Assembly: GCA_036387415.1 (NCBI GenBank) | Contig: DASVTU010000039.1 | Span: 682,001 to 746,000, forward strand | Length of the DNA stretch: 64,000 nucleotides | Direction of reading: 5' to 3' | Source: DASVTU01 sp036387415 | Lineage (GTDB): Bacteria > Acidobacteriota > Blastocatellia > Pyrinomonadales > Pyrinomonadaceae | Shown: positions 15,701 to 23,286 of the stretch, piece by piece | Layout: every line of letters begins with the position of its first letter | How positions within the stretch are numbered: position 1 is the first letter of the stretch | Translations under genes and position numbers: made by a program | Notes under the pieces: generated by a model | Told to the model about the DNA's origin: nothing | The model's database searches: none | What the model saw: only the letters and a program-made list of their open reading frames with translations

Positions 15701-17044
15701 ACGCCCACGCCGACGCCTTCCGTGACTCCCACGCCGTCGCCAACGCCGTCGCCTACTCCATCACCAACACCGCGACCGTCACCGACACCATCACCAACAC
15801 CGTCGCCATCTCCGACGCCTGCGGCGACGCCGCAACCGACGCCAAGCCCGTCGCCCTCGGCAAGTCCAACGCCTTCGCCGAGTCCTTCGCCGCAACCGTC
15901 GCCCACACCATCGCCGACTCCGGTCGGCTCAAGATCTTCGACTTTGCAGTTCACGCAGACGGGCTACGACATCGCGGAGAACGGCGGGAGCATTCAGATT
16001 ACCGTCACGCGCGTGGGCGACACGTCGCGCGAGGGGCGCGTCGATTACCGGACAAGCGACCAGACGGCCTCGGAGCGTTCCGACTACACGCTCGCCAAAG
16101 GCACGCTCCGCTTCTTCGCCGGAGAGACCGCCAAGAGCTTCAACGTCTTCGTCAACGATGATGCCTTCGTCGAAAACAACGAGACCGTCGTCGTCACGCT
16201 CTCGAATGCGCGCGACGGCGGGGCGACGCTTGGCACGCCCTCGGTCGCCGTGCTGACGATTATCGACAACGACACATCGCTCTCATCCGGTGGCAATCCG
16301 TCGAACGAGCCGGCAACGTTTACGCGCAGTCACTACGTCGATTTTCTCAACCGCGAACCCGACGCCTCAGGCCTCGCCTTCTGGGCTAACCAGATTGAGG
16401 GATGCGGCACGGACGTGCGCTGCATCGAGACAAAACGCATCAACGTCTCGGCGGCCTTTTTCCTCTCCATCGAATTTCAGCAGACGGGTTATCTCGTCAA
16501 TCGCTTCTACAAAGCCTCTTTTGGACGAAGGCCGCGCTTGCTGGAATTTCTGCCCGACACGCAGGAGGTCAGTCGCGGAGTGGTCGTCGGCGAAACGGGT
16601 TGGGAGGCGAAACTCGAAGCCAACAAACAAGCCTTCGCCGGGCAATGGGTCGAGCGTCCCGATTTTCAGAGTATCTATGGCGCGATGTCGAATGCGGAGT
16701 TTGTTGACCGCCTCTTCGCCAACGCCGAAGTCGCGCCCGAACAGTCGGAACGCGATGCTCTCATCGGTAGTCTCGACGCGCGCACGGAGACGCGCGCCGC
16801 CGTCCTCCAACGCGTCGCCGATAATGCCGAGTTCCGGCGCAAGGAGTTCAATCCGGCGTTTGTGCTCATGCAGTATTTCGGCTATCTCCGGCGCGACCCC
16901 GACTCCGGCCCCGACACAGACTTGAGCGGCTACAACTTCTGGTTGGGTAAGCTCAACAACTTCGGCGGCAATTTCATCAACGCCGAAATGGTCAAAGCCT
17001 TCATCAACTCACAGGAGTACAAAGAACGCTTCGGCCAGCCCTGA
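12740..17044 (+). CDS. Exported beta-propeller/dihaem cytochrome c protein with Calx-beta and DUF4214 domains
   Basis: 1434 residues with AAGGAG placed 11 bases before the ATG. Residues 1-30 are a signal peptide. Residues about 100-560 contain YVTN-type propeller blades (for example LDLSADGRTLYVANTLGHTI, IEVSPDGRTIYVANFQTEDV). Two CxxCH haem-binding motifs follow: CGFCH (Cys590) and CAECH (Cys753), as in di-haem peroxidase-like proteins. Residues about 981-1066 are a Ser/Pro/Thr linker (repeated PSPTP). Residues about 1067-1181 are a Calx-beta domain ending LTIIDNDTS. Residues about 1193-1434 contain two DUF4214-like units (HYVDFLNREPDASGLAFW; YFGYLRRDPDSGPDTDLSGY). The protein is probably periplasmic or surface-bound and redox active; the substrate is unknown. 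No neighbour shares its strand closely, so it seems to be a single-gene unit. Confidence 0.88.
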   Translation: MVNRVKYVVVAFTLSLALVWLFFHGSKATATQTNQTLSAPFQRQVLETPPEAPFELRFFTTAVKSDSRGRIITGPTDDPVKNIVGAESAGIRAGLERFTKIMYGADYIDGRPDPGTRIDPNNPVVKSGSQFWPFRKQPFRSQPRALALTPDGKKLYVTLPGKEGYPDWRVAVVDTVSRAVMKWIDLRPAGQTRGLRPIGIKAAPLNTSIYARPYMIVLNQYSNFASVIDAATDTVIGEFESGFYGEKLIFNREGTRLYITDRFRDAVRAFRIEPGPKFTEIAVIPTGNTELERANPRDLDLSADGRTLYVANTLGHTIAAINIEADANTLTKVLPVGGLATDVKIVGRWGIVSGQETNTRLNEPESGHGLPTKDANGVAIKNNGQPLGYVPVMSDATKATTFDDIGSELNIFDTATNRFVFRYVDEGRDISQLVTPGQYVDLGDHTAAQKIIKGSGPEQMAVRGNLLFVTMSHSEKVQVFRINPAASDPSQILTPIGIELTGGITPHGIEVSPDGRTIYVANFQTEDVSFLGVDVSGNLERQGYLPVGVTPSTPDPSTGGHGQNLFATDEEVGLRWFFSDAYSDDGQKSCGFCHWDGRQDGCQWNVAANAVGGVKVCPQNKDLSDNWPEWYEGLNNDFMAYASACNGEVLLGERDPTPLFPQPRAEDRFRAREEYVLRKTEENSRAIGRPDLNGKAEKVGYYDMSYLQILWSANDVRRLPSPLGQFPADTEAAKIARGKEIFSKSVTEGGSGCAECHHNGNKFTNGALDDTFQDFNIHEPGVISESTVDGDGPFFRPENDYFFTRFGPPQDVGTPQNFSSRNTKHLRTFWDAVPRYLHYGFAHSVREILLPPDSPLLLPGERGFNFRTVRTDHRRGANNLPTEVPITAGDSRGGLAGDGKGQLYVSLDSPHVLGANGRPLIDRLGSNNLAPLMAGGQINPQLAANNIRVIRDTHGKTSHLSAADIEALALYLESLSMSGQQSGSPSPTPTPTPSVTPTPSPTPSPTPSPTPRPSPTPSPTPSPSPTPAATPQPTPSPSPSASPTPSPSPSPQPSPTPSPTPVGSRSSTLQFTQTGYDIAENGGSIQITVTRVGDTSREGRVDYRTSDQTASERSDYTLAKGTLRFFAGETAKSFNVFVNDDAFVENNETVVVTLSNARDGGATLGTPSVAVLTIIDNDTSLSSGGNPSNEPATFTRSHYVDFLNREPDASGLAFWANQIEGCGTDVRCIETKRINVSAAFFLSIEFQQTGYLVNRFYKASFGRRPRLLEFLPDTQEVSRGVVVGETGWEAKLEANKQAFAGQWVERPDFQSIYGAMSNAEFVDRLFANAEVAPEQSERDALIGSLDARTETRAAVLQRVADNAEFRRKEFNPAFVLMQYFGYLRRDPDSGPDTDLSGYNFWLGKLNNFGGNFINAEMVKAFINSQEYKERFGQP

Positions 17045-17115
17045 CACGAAGCCGAGACGAAGCAGAAACGTTTCATCGCCGACATCTTTCGGTGAACGTC
17101 GCTACGCTAACCTCT

Positions 17116-17156
17116 GTCCCTGCCAGTCGCGCAGTAATTGCACGATTGGCAGGGAC
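17116..17156 (+). terminator. Hairpin after the cytochrome/propeller gene
   Basis: GTCCCTGCCAGTCG (17116-17129) pairs with CGATTGGCAGGGAC (17143-17156): 14 base pairs with one G-U, loop of 13. It is followed by a moderately T-rich stretch rather than a clean T-run, so it may be an imperfect intrinsic terminator. It lies 72 bases after the stop. Confidence 0.55.
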
Positions 17157-17172
17157 GCTCTCTATCTTCGTT

Positions 17173-17200
17173 TTCGACAGACGCGCACGCGCGTTATAAT
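17173..17200 (+). promoter_or_regulatory. Promoter-like site for the DUF2231 gene
   Basis: A perfect -10 TATAAT (17195-17200) with a weak -35 TTCGAC (17173-17178) at 16-base spacing. It is 137 bases before the ATG at 17337. Confidence 0.45.
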
Positions 17201-17336
17201 TTCTGTTCCCCATCCCGCGAAAGACGCGCGGGAGTTCTCGACCCCAAACACGAACTTCGAGCACGCATCGTTGCCGCCTGAGCGCAGACCGCACAGGTGT
17301 TGCGTCCGGCGATTCTTGAATTCGAGGAGGAAGACA

Positions 17337-17852
17337 ATGGAAAGCAGAGCCAAGATACTCGGCCACCCGATTCACCAGATGCTTATTCCGTTTCCGTTCG
17401 GCCTACTGGCGACGGCGGTTATCTTCGACATCATCAGTCTCTTCATGGACGAACCCGCTAACAAAGAGTTGATGGCGACGATAGCGCACTACATGATTGC
17501 CGCCGGAATCATCGGCGGCTTCCTCGCCGCACCCTTCGGTTGGATTGACTGGTTTGCGATTCCGCAAGGCACGCGCGCCAAATCAGTCGGACTCACACAC
17601 GGCCTCGGCAACGTCGTCGTGCTCTTACTGTTCATCGTTAGTTGGTGGCTCAGACGCGACGACCCCGCGCGACCCGAAACGCTCGCGCTCGTCCTCTCCT
17701 TCGCAGGCTTCGCGCTCGCGGGCGTCACGGGCTGGCTCGGCGGCGAACTCGTTGACCGTCTCTCCGTCGGCGTTGACGACGGCGCGCACCTCAACTCGCC
17801 CAACTCGCTTTCAGGACGCCCCGCCAGCGAAAACGCCCCGCCGAGTAGATAA
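17337..17852 (+). CDS. DUF2231 four-helix inner-membrane protein
   Basis: 171 residues. The start MESRAKILGHPIHQMLIPFP is the DUF2231 signature (HPxHPxLxxFP-like), and four hydrophobic segments follow at about residues 15-37, 46-65, 85-103 and 117-137. GAGGAGGAAG lies just before the ATG at 17337; a longer frame from 17271 has no such site. The family is membrane-embedded and sometimes found near haem or cytochrome genes; its function is unknown. A word-repeat element of family A follows the stop. Confidence 0.85.
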   Translation: MESRAKILGHPIHQMLIPFPFGLLATAVIFDIISLFMDEPANKELMATIAHYMIAAGIIGGFLAAPFGWIDWFAIPQGTRAKSVGLTHGLGNVVVLLLFIVSWWLRRDDPARPETLALVLSFAGFALAGVTGWLGGELVDRLSVGVDDGAHLNSPNSLSGRPASENAPPSR

Positions 17853-17873
17853 GGATTCAAGAGTAAACAAAAT

Positions 17874-18066
17874 CAATTCACAGCATGGACAGGATGAAAA
17901 GCGTGCGAGATAGACAGGCTGGAGAAGAAGTTGAAAGGGGAAGGGGTGAAAAGAAAAGGGAAAGACAACTTTCTCGTTCTGTTCCTTCGCCCGTTTCCCC
18001 GTTGACCTTTTCCCTTCCTTTATCCTGTCCATCCTGCACGTTTTTATCCTGTCCATCTTGTTAAAT
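17874..18066. repeat. Nested word-repeat element, family A copy 1
   Basis: Outer arms: 17874-17921 (TTCACAGCATGGACAGGATG onward) against 18019-18066 (ATCCTGTCC twice). Inner arms built from GAAAAGGG/GGGTGAAAAG words (17929-17965) pair with CCCCGTT/CTTTTCCC words (17990-18018). The plan is a hairpin within a hairpin. It lies between two plus-strand genes. Confidence 0.8.
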
Positions 18067-18096
18067 GTTCTAACGTGAAAGAGGGTTGACGAAGCA

Positions 18097-19287
18097 ATGA
18101 AACTCAAGCCGATTAACGAACAAGTAGTGTGCATCGTGGGAGCATCGAGCGGCATCGGTCGCGAGACGGCGCTGAGATTTGCGCGTCGAGGCGCGCGACT
18201 TGTCGTGGCCGCACGCGGTGCGGAAGGGTTGGAGAGTCTGGTCGGAGAGATTCGGAGCGCGGGCGGCGAGGCACGCGCGGTCGTCTGCGATGTGCTCCAC
18301 TTTGAGGAGGTCGAGCGGGTGGCTGCGGCGGCAGTTGAAGCATACGGGCGACTCGATACATGGGTACATCTGGCCGCCGTCTCCATCTATGCCAAGTTTG
18401 AGGAGACGACGCCCGAAGAGTTCAAGCAGGTTATCGAGACCAATCTCACCGGACAGGCTTATGGCGCGATGGCCGCGTTGCCGCACCTGCGACGCGCGGG
18501 CGGCGGCGCGCTCATCCACGTCTCGTCCGTGGAAGCGCGGCGCGCGTTGCCCTACCAGAGCGCCTACGCTTCGTCGAAGCACGGCATGAAGGGATTCCTC
18601 GAAGCGATGCGGATGGAACTGGCGCGTGAAGGCGTGCCCATCAGCGTGACGGAAGTGATGCCATCATCCATCAACACGCCGTTCTTCAACAAGGCACGCA
18701 CCAAACTCGGCGTCAAACCGATGGGCGTCAAGCCCATGTACCAGCCGCATCTCGTCGCCGACGCGATTCTCTTTGCCGCCGAAAATGCGGTCGCTGAAAT
18801 CACGGTCGGCGGCGCGGGCAAAGCGTTGGCCGTGAGCCAGTGCATCTCGCCGCGACTGACCGACACAGTGCTCTCGCTCGTCGCCTTCGAGGGACAGAAA
18901 ACCGATGAACCGAAAACCGAGGCCGCGCCCGACAATCTCTTTCACACACTTGGAGGCGACCACCGTGTCGAAGGAGATTTCACACACGAAGCGCGCGAGA
19001 CGAGCCTCTACACATGGCTTGAAACGCACCCTAACGTCAAACGCGCCGTCGCCGCCGGAGCCTTCGGCGCAATCGCGCTACTCGTCGGACGCGCCTTGAA
19101 AAACGACCGCAACAACAACGACTCCCACCGCGACCGCAGCACACGTCATATCATCTCGCGCAACGACGCAACGGGGACACGTCAGCCGCGCACGCGCCGC
19201 AACGTCACGCGCGAGTTAAAGCCGTGGCGCACTGCCGACGGGCGAAGGTTCGCCGAAGCCAGCGAAGGCTGGATGCTCGACGACTGA
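18097..19287 (+). CDS. SDR-family oxidoreductase with C-terminal extension
   Basis: 396 residues; classical short-chain dehydrogenases are about 250. NAD(P)-binding GASSGIGRE (from residue 15), the NAG-equivalent region as HLAAVS, a catalytic Ser in HVSSVEARR and the active-site YASSK are all present, so the catalytic core is intact. After about residue 270 comes an extension with a possible membrane helix AAGAFGAIALLVGRAL and a very basic Asn/Arg-rich tail. Membrane tethering is an inference. The substrate cannot be read. A GAGGG site is 12 bases before the ATG. It stands alone between two repeat elements. Confidence 0.87.
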   Translation: MKLKPINEQVVCIVGASSGIGRETALRFARRGARLVVAARGAEGLESLVGEIRSAGGEARAVVCDVLHFEEVERVAAAAVEAYGRLDTWVHLAAVSIYAKFEETTPEEFKQVIETNLTGQAYGAMAALPHLRRAGGGALIHVSSVEARRALPYQSAYASSKHGMKGFLEAMRMELAREGVPISVTEVMPSSINTPFFNKARTKLGVKPMGVKPMYQPHLVADAILFAAENAVAEITVGGAGKALAVSQCISPRLTDTVLSLVAFEGQKTDEPKTEAAPDNLFHTLGGDHRVEGDFTHEARETSLYTWLETHPNVKRAVAAGAFGAIALLVGRALKNDRNNNDSHRDRSTRHIISRNDATGTRQPRTRRNVTRELKPWRTADGRRFAEASEGWMLDD

Positions 19288-19290
19288 TGA

Positions 19291-19370
19291 AGAATTGCTG
19301 AATGTGGATTCGGGATTGCGGATTACAGAACAAGAATACAGTTCTTCTTAAATCCGCATTCAGCAATCGT
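19291..19370. repeat. Word-repeat inverted repeat, family E copy 1
   Basis: GAATTGCTGAATGTGGATT (19292-19310) pairs with AATCCGCATTCAGCAATC (19351-19368). The loop contains further copies of the word GGATTGCGGATT. It lies between two plus-strand genes. The same family occurs inside rluD. Confidence 0.8.
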
Positions 19371-19444
19371 CTAGTTTCGCGGGAACGATTCGTGGCGAGG
19401 AAGCGTATACCTTTGAAAAGGAAGGAGAAGGGGCGCGTAGTTTT

Positions 19445-19762
19445 ATGGCACTGAAATCGGTCGAGGAGCAGATACGAAAGGCTATGGCGGAGGGCGAGTT
19501 CGACAATCTTCCGGGCAAGGGTCAGCCGCTCGATTTGAACGCCTATTTCGAGACGCCGGAAGATTTGCGGATGGGTTATTCGATGCTCAAGAACAGCAAT
19601 TTTGTCCCCGAAGAAGTTCAAATGTTGAAAGACATCGAAGCACTACGCGAACAACTCGCCGCCTCCGACGACGAATCGCAACGACAACGCCTCGGCAAAA
19701 TCATCACCGAAAAAACTCTCGCCTTTCGCATGCTGGTCGAGAAACAGAAGCGCACAAAATAA
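19445..19762 (+). CDS. DUF1992 (DnaJC28-type) protein
   Basis: 105 residues covering the whole DUF1992 domain: MALKSVEEQIRKAMAEGEFD followed by NLPGKGQPLDLN, then MGYSMLKNSNFVPEEVQM. The family is found in bacteria as a stand-alone protein and in eukaryotes in DnaJ homologue C28; its role is unknown. It is predicted cytosolic and helical. It is convergent with uvrC, whose stop is 53 bases away, and no terminator hairpin is visible between them. Confidence 0.88.
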   Translation: MALKSVEEQIRKAMAEGEFDNLPGKGQPLDLNAYFETPEDLRMGYSMLKNSNFVPEEVQMLKDIEALREQLAASDDESQRQRLGKIITEKTLAFRMLVEKQKRTK

Positions 19763-19814
19763 CCCGCCGCGCTCTCCGTCGTCGGGACAAACGCGCGCCA
19801 GCGAGAATGACGCC

Positions 19815-22001
19815 TCACGGCTCGTCAATCTCTTTCTTATCATCTTCGGAAAGCTTTTCTCGGCGGACGCCGTGCGGGTTGGTGGAACGTTCGCCGCGTT
19901 TGCGCGTCGAGCGTCGCTTGCGTCGGACGTTGCCGTTATGGTCAACGGAGCGAAGCGGCTGCAAATCCGCTGCGTCGCCTTCGGGGTCGTCCAGACGCGT
20001 TTCGATGTGCTCGCCCGCAATCTCCTCTTCGTTCCTGACAATCGCAGTTGCGCCACCACCCGTCGCTTCTTCAACTTGCGGCGTCGTCACCTGCGCGTCG
20101 CGGCGTTCAGGCATCGCGGTGTCTGTGCGTTCGCGCGTGGTCTCGGCGTCGTCTGCGTCTATCTGCCCGCTCTCGGCGAGGGCGCGTTGGCGAGCGAAGT
20201 GTGCGGCAACCTCCTCCGCGGTTTTGCGTCCGACGAAGGGAGACAACTCGGCGGGCGTCGCTTGCGAGACGCGTTGGATGGAGCCGAAATTTCGCAGGAG
20301 TCGTGTCTTGCGTTTTTCTCCGACGCCGGGAATCTCCGACAACTCCGAAGTGAAATCTCGCAACTCGCGTCGCTTGCGATGGTAGGCGACCGCCGTGCGG
20401 TGCGTCTCGTCGCGTATCAACTGGATGAGACGCAAGACCGTCGAATGCGAATCGAGATAGACGGGCGCGTGTTCGCGTCCTTTGACGAGGAGGTGCGAAA
20501 TCTCGTTGTGTCGGCGTGGCGGTTTGACGACGCCGATGGCGGGTATCGCTTCCAAATCGAGTTCGCGCAGAGCGGTCGCTGCCGCACCGAGTTGGCCTTT
20601 GCCGCCATCAATCATCACGAGGTCAGGCAGCGGCTTGCCTTCGTCCAACTGCCGTCGATAACGACGAAAGACCGCTTCGTGCATCGACGCCACATCGTTC
20701 GAGCCTTCCACCGTCTTGATGCGAAACTTGCGATACTCGGCGCGGTTCATCTTGCCGTTTTCGCAGACGACCATGCCGGCGACGTTCTCCGCGCCGGAGA
20801 TGTTCGAGATGTCGAACGATTCGATGCGCGCAGGGAAACGCGGCAACTCCAAGACCTCCTGCAACTCTTCGAGCACGCGCTCCATGTCAGGCTTCAAGAC
20901 GCGGAAACGTTGCTCGAAGGCAATCTGCGCGTTTTTGATAACGAGTTCGATGAGGTCGCGTTTCTCGCCGCGTTGCGGGTCAAGTATGCGGACGCGTCGG
21001 CCACGACGCTCCGTTAAAGCCTTCTCAAGCAGTTCGCGGTCTTCAAAATCGACGGGCACATGAATCTCTCGCGGCACGTAATCGGTCGAGTAATACTGCG
21101 TTAGGACTTCGCTCAGGAACACGGACGGGTCGAAGTCGTCTTCCGACAAATCCTCCCAGAAAAACTCGCGGCGACCGACAATCTTGCCTTCGCGCATCGT
21201 GAAGAGTTGGAGCGCGAGACGCGCGCCTTCGCGGTAGTAGCCGAAGATGTCCACGTCGCGGTCAGCCGAAGTCGCCATCTTCTGCTGCTCGGAGATGGCG
21301 ACCACGGTTTTTCGCATATCGCGGTATTTCGCCGCGAGTTCGTAGCGCATCTCGTCGGACGCCTTCGACATGCGCGTGTCCAAGTCTTCGATGAGTTCAC
21401 GATTCTTGCCGTCGAGAAATAGACGCACGTCGCGCACGGCCTCGGCATATTCCGGCGGCGCGCACAACTCTTTGACGCACGGCCCCAAACAACGCTTGAT
21501 GTGATATTCGAGACACGGGCGCGGGAGTTTGCCGTCAATCTCGATGTCGCAGGTGCGTAGTTGAAACGTACGATTGATTAAATCAATCGTGCGACGCGCG
21601 AGCGACGCAGGCAGAAACGGGCCGTAGTAGAGCGCGCCGTCGCGTTGCACGCGGCGCGTAATCATGACGCGCGGAAACGGCTCGTTGACCGTCAACTTGA
21701 GATGCGGGTATTGCTTGTCGTCTTTGAGCAGAACGTTGTAGCGCGGCCTGTGCTGCTTGATGAGATTCGATTCGAGCACCAACGCTTCGACTTCGTTGTC
21801 GGTGATGATAAATTCTAAATCGACGATGCGGCGCACAAGTTCGCGTGTCTTGCGGTCGTGCCCGCGCCCCGACTGAAAATAGGAGCGCACGCGATTACGC
21901 AAGTTCTTCGCCTTGCCCACGTAGATGATGCGCCCCGCGCCGTCTTTGTGCAGATAGACGCCGGGCGACGTGGGAAGATTTTTCAGTTTCTCTTCGAGCA
22001 T
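19815..22001 (-). CDS. uvrC: UvrABC excision nuclease subunit C with long tail
   Basis: 728 residues; typical UvrC is about 600. It makes both incisions at DNA lesions recognised by UvrAB. The N-terminal GIY-YIG nuclease is visible (TSPGVYLHKDGAGRIIYVGK). The Cys-containing segment CLEYHIKRCLGPC, the UVR motif (about 205-240), the RNase H-like nuclease domain (SFDISNISGAENVAGMVV, DLVMIDGGKGQL) and tandem helix-hairpin-helix (LSEIPGVGEKRKTRLLRNFG) follow in normal order. The last about 122 residues are a charged, probably disordered tail with a strongly basic cluster (RRKRRSTRKRGER). The ATG at 22001 is used; a TTG directly before it is also in frame. It is transcribed toward DUF1992. Confidence 0.95.
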   Translation of the reverse strand: MLEEKLKNLPTSPGVYLHKDGAGRIIYVGKAKNLRNRVRSYFQSGRGHDRKTRELVRRIVDLEFIITDNEVEALVLESNLIKQHRPRYNVLLKDDKQYPHLKLTVNEPFPRVMITRRVQRDGALYYGPFLPASLARRTIDLINRTFQLRTCDIEIDGKLPRPCLEYHIKRCLGPCVKELCAPPEYAEAVRDVRLFLDGKNRELIEDLDTRMSKASDEMRYELAAKYRDMRKTVVAISEQQKMATSADRDVDIFGYYREGARLALQLFTMREGKIVGRREFFWEDLSEDDFDPSVFLSEVLTQYYSTDYVPREIHVPVDFEDRELLEKALTERRGRRVRILDPQRGEKRDLIELVIKNAQIAFEQRFRVLKPDMERVLEELQEVLELPRFPARIESFDISNISGAENVAGMVVCENGKMNRAEYRKFRIKTVEGSNDVASMHEAVFRRYRRQLDEGKPLPDLVMIDGGKGQLGAAATALRELDLEAIPAIGVVKPPRRHNEISHLLVKGREHAPVYLDSHSTVLRLIQLIRDETHRTAVAYHRKRRELRDFTSELSEIPGVGEKRKTRLLRNFGSIQRVSQATPAELSPFVGRKTAEEVAAHFARQRALAESGQIDADDAETTRERTDTAMPERRDAQVTTPQVEEATGGGATAIVRNEEEIAGEHIETRLDDPEGDAADLQPLRSVDHNGNVRRKRRSTRKRGERSTNPHGVRREKLSEDDKKEIDEP

Positions 22002-22078
22002 CAAGATTTTATTTCCCGAATGCCTGTGCGATGCTTTGAAATAGTTTAACGCATTCGTGCGGCTAAATCGAACGAGGG

Positions 22079-22279
22079 AATTTCACAGCATGGACAGGAT
22101 AAAAACTTGCATGATAGACAGGATGCGAAGAAGAGGCGAAAAGGCAACGGGTAAAGTGAGGTAGGAAAAGACACGGCTCGGTGCTTCTCCCTCGCCCCGT
22201 CCCGTTTTCCCTTTTCCCTCGAATTGTTTTCATCCTGTCTAACCTGCCCGTTTTTTTATCCTGTCTATCCTGTGAATTT
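22079..22279. repeat. Nested word-repeat element, family A copy 2
   Basis: Outer arms: ATTTCACAGCATGGACAGGA onward (22079-22127) against ATCCTGTCTATCCTGTGAAT (to 22279). Inner arms: GAGGCGAAAAGGCAACGGG (22133-22151 and on) against CCGTTTTCCCTTTTCCCTCG (22202-22221). It fills the divergent gap between the starts of uvrC and the PfkB kinase, so it cannot simply be a terminator there. Confidence 0.85.
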
Positions 22280-22306
22280 GTCTAGATAAATCAAAGGAAG
22301 ACGTTA

Positions 22307-23260
22307 ATGAATTTCCCTTTTGTGTTGCCTTCGGGGAAAGAGTTCGACGCGGTGGGGTTCGGTCTGAACGCGGTTGACCATCTCATCGTCGTGCCGGAGT
22401 ATCCGGCGTTCGACACGAAGATGCGGCTCATCTCGCACACGCAGACGGCGGGCGGGCAGACCGCTTCGACGATGGTTGGCTTGCAGCGTTTGGGAATGCG
22501 GACGGCCTATGCGGGACGCTTCGGCTCGGACGCGGAAGGCGCGTTCGGTTTAGAGAGTGTGCGTGCGGAGGGCGTCGATGTCGAGTTGGCGGAAGCCGTC
22601 GAGGGCGCGCGGACGCAGGTGGCTTTCATCATCATCGACGCGCGTTCCGGCGAGCGCACGGTCATCTGGGACAGGGACGAACGTCTCGCCTACATGCCGG
22701 AGGACGCGCCCGCGCACTTCGGCACGCGTGGGCGTGTGCTCCATATCGACGCCCATGACCCGCCCGCCTGCGCGCGTCTGGCACACGAGGCACGCGCGTC
22801 CGGCACGGTCGTTTCAGCCGACATCGACAACATCTATCGAGGCTTGCCGGAGCTTTTGCCGCACATCGACATTCTGATTTCCTCGAAAGAGTTTCCGCGC
22901 CGCCTCACGGGAATAACGGACGAACGCGCCGCGCTCGTCGAAACCAAAAAGCGTCTGCGGCCTGACGCGCTTGTCGGCATGACTATGGGCGAACGAGGCG
23001 CAGTCGTCTTTCACGAAGGACGATTTCTCGAAACGCCTGCATTCGCCGTCCCCGGCGGTTGCCGCGACACGACGGGCGCGGGCGATGCCTTCCACGCAGG
23101 CTTCCTCTACGGCCTCCTGCAAGGCGAAGAGATTGAAACATCCATGACGCTCGGCTGCGCCGTCGCCGCACTCAAATGTCGCGCCCACGGCGCACGCACC
23201 GCCCTGCCCTTCCCGCATGAGTTAAACGGCTTCCTCTCCGGCGAAGGCGAAACATCTTAA
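22307..23260 (+). CDS. PfkB/ribokinase-family sugar kinase
   Basis: 317 residues, normal for the family, which phosphorylates sugars, nucleosides or related alcohols with ATP. The substrate glycine pair TAGGQTASTMVGLQRLG (about residues 47-63) and the ATP/anion-hole motif DTTGAGDAFHAGF with catalytic Asp260 are intact. AAAGGAAG lies before the ATG. It is a stand-alone gene, 26 bases from the convergent TPR-Fis gene. The substrate cannot be assigned from sequence; adenosine, ribose and fructose kinases all share this pattern. Confidence 0.9.
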   Translation: MNFPFVLPSGKEFDAVGFGLNAVDHLIVVPEYPAFDTKMRLISHTQTAGGQTASTMVGLQRLGMRTAYAGRFGSDAEGAFGLESVRAEGVDVELAEAVEGARTQVAFIIIDARSGERTVIWDRDERLAYMPEDAPAHFGTRGRVLHIDAHDPPACARLAHEARASGTVVSADIDNIYRGLPELLPHIDILISSKEFPRRLTGITDERAALVETKKRLRPDALVGMTMGERGAVVFHEGRFLETPAFAVPGGCRDTTGAGDAFHAGFLYGLLQGEEIETSMTLGCAVAALKCRAHGARTALPFPHELNGFLSGEGETS

Positions 23261-23286
23261 AGCGCGCTATCCAAGTCAATATAAGC

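Noticed and set aside
17874..18066. Insertion sequence or transposon ends
   Set aside because: There is no transposase, no target-site duplication that I can see, and arms consist of repeated short words rather than unique terminal repeats.
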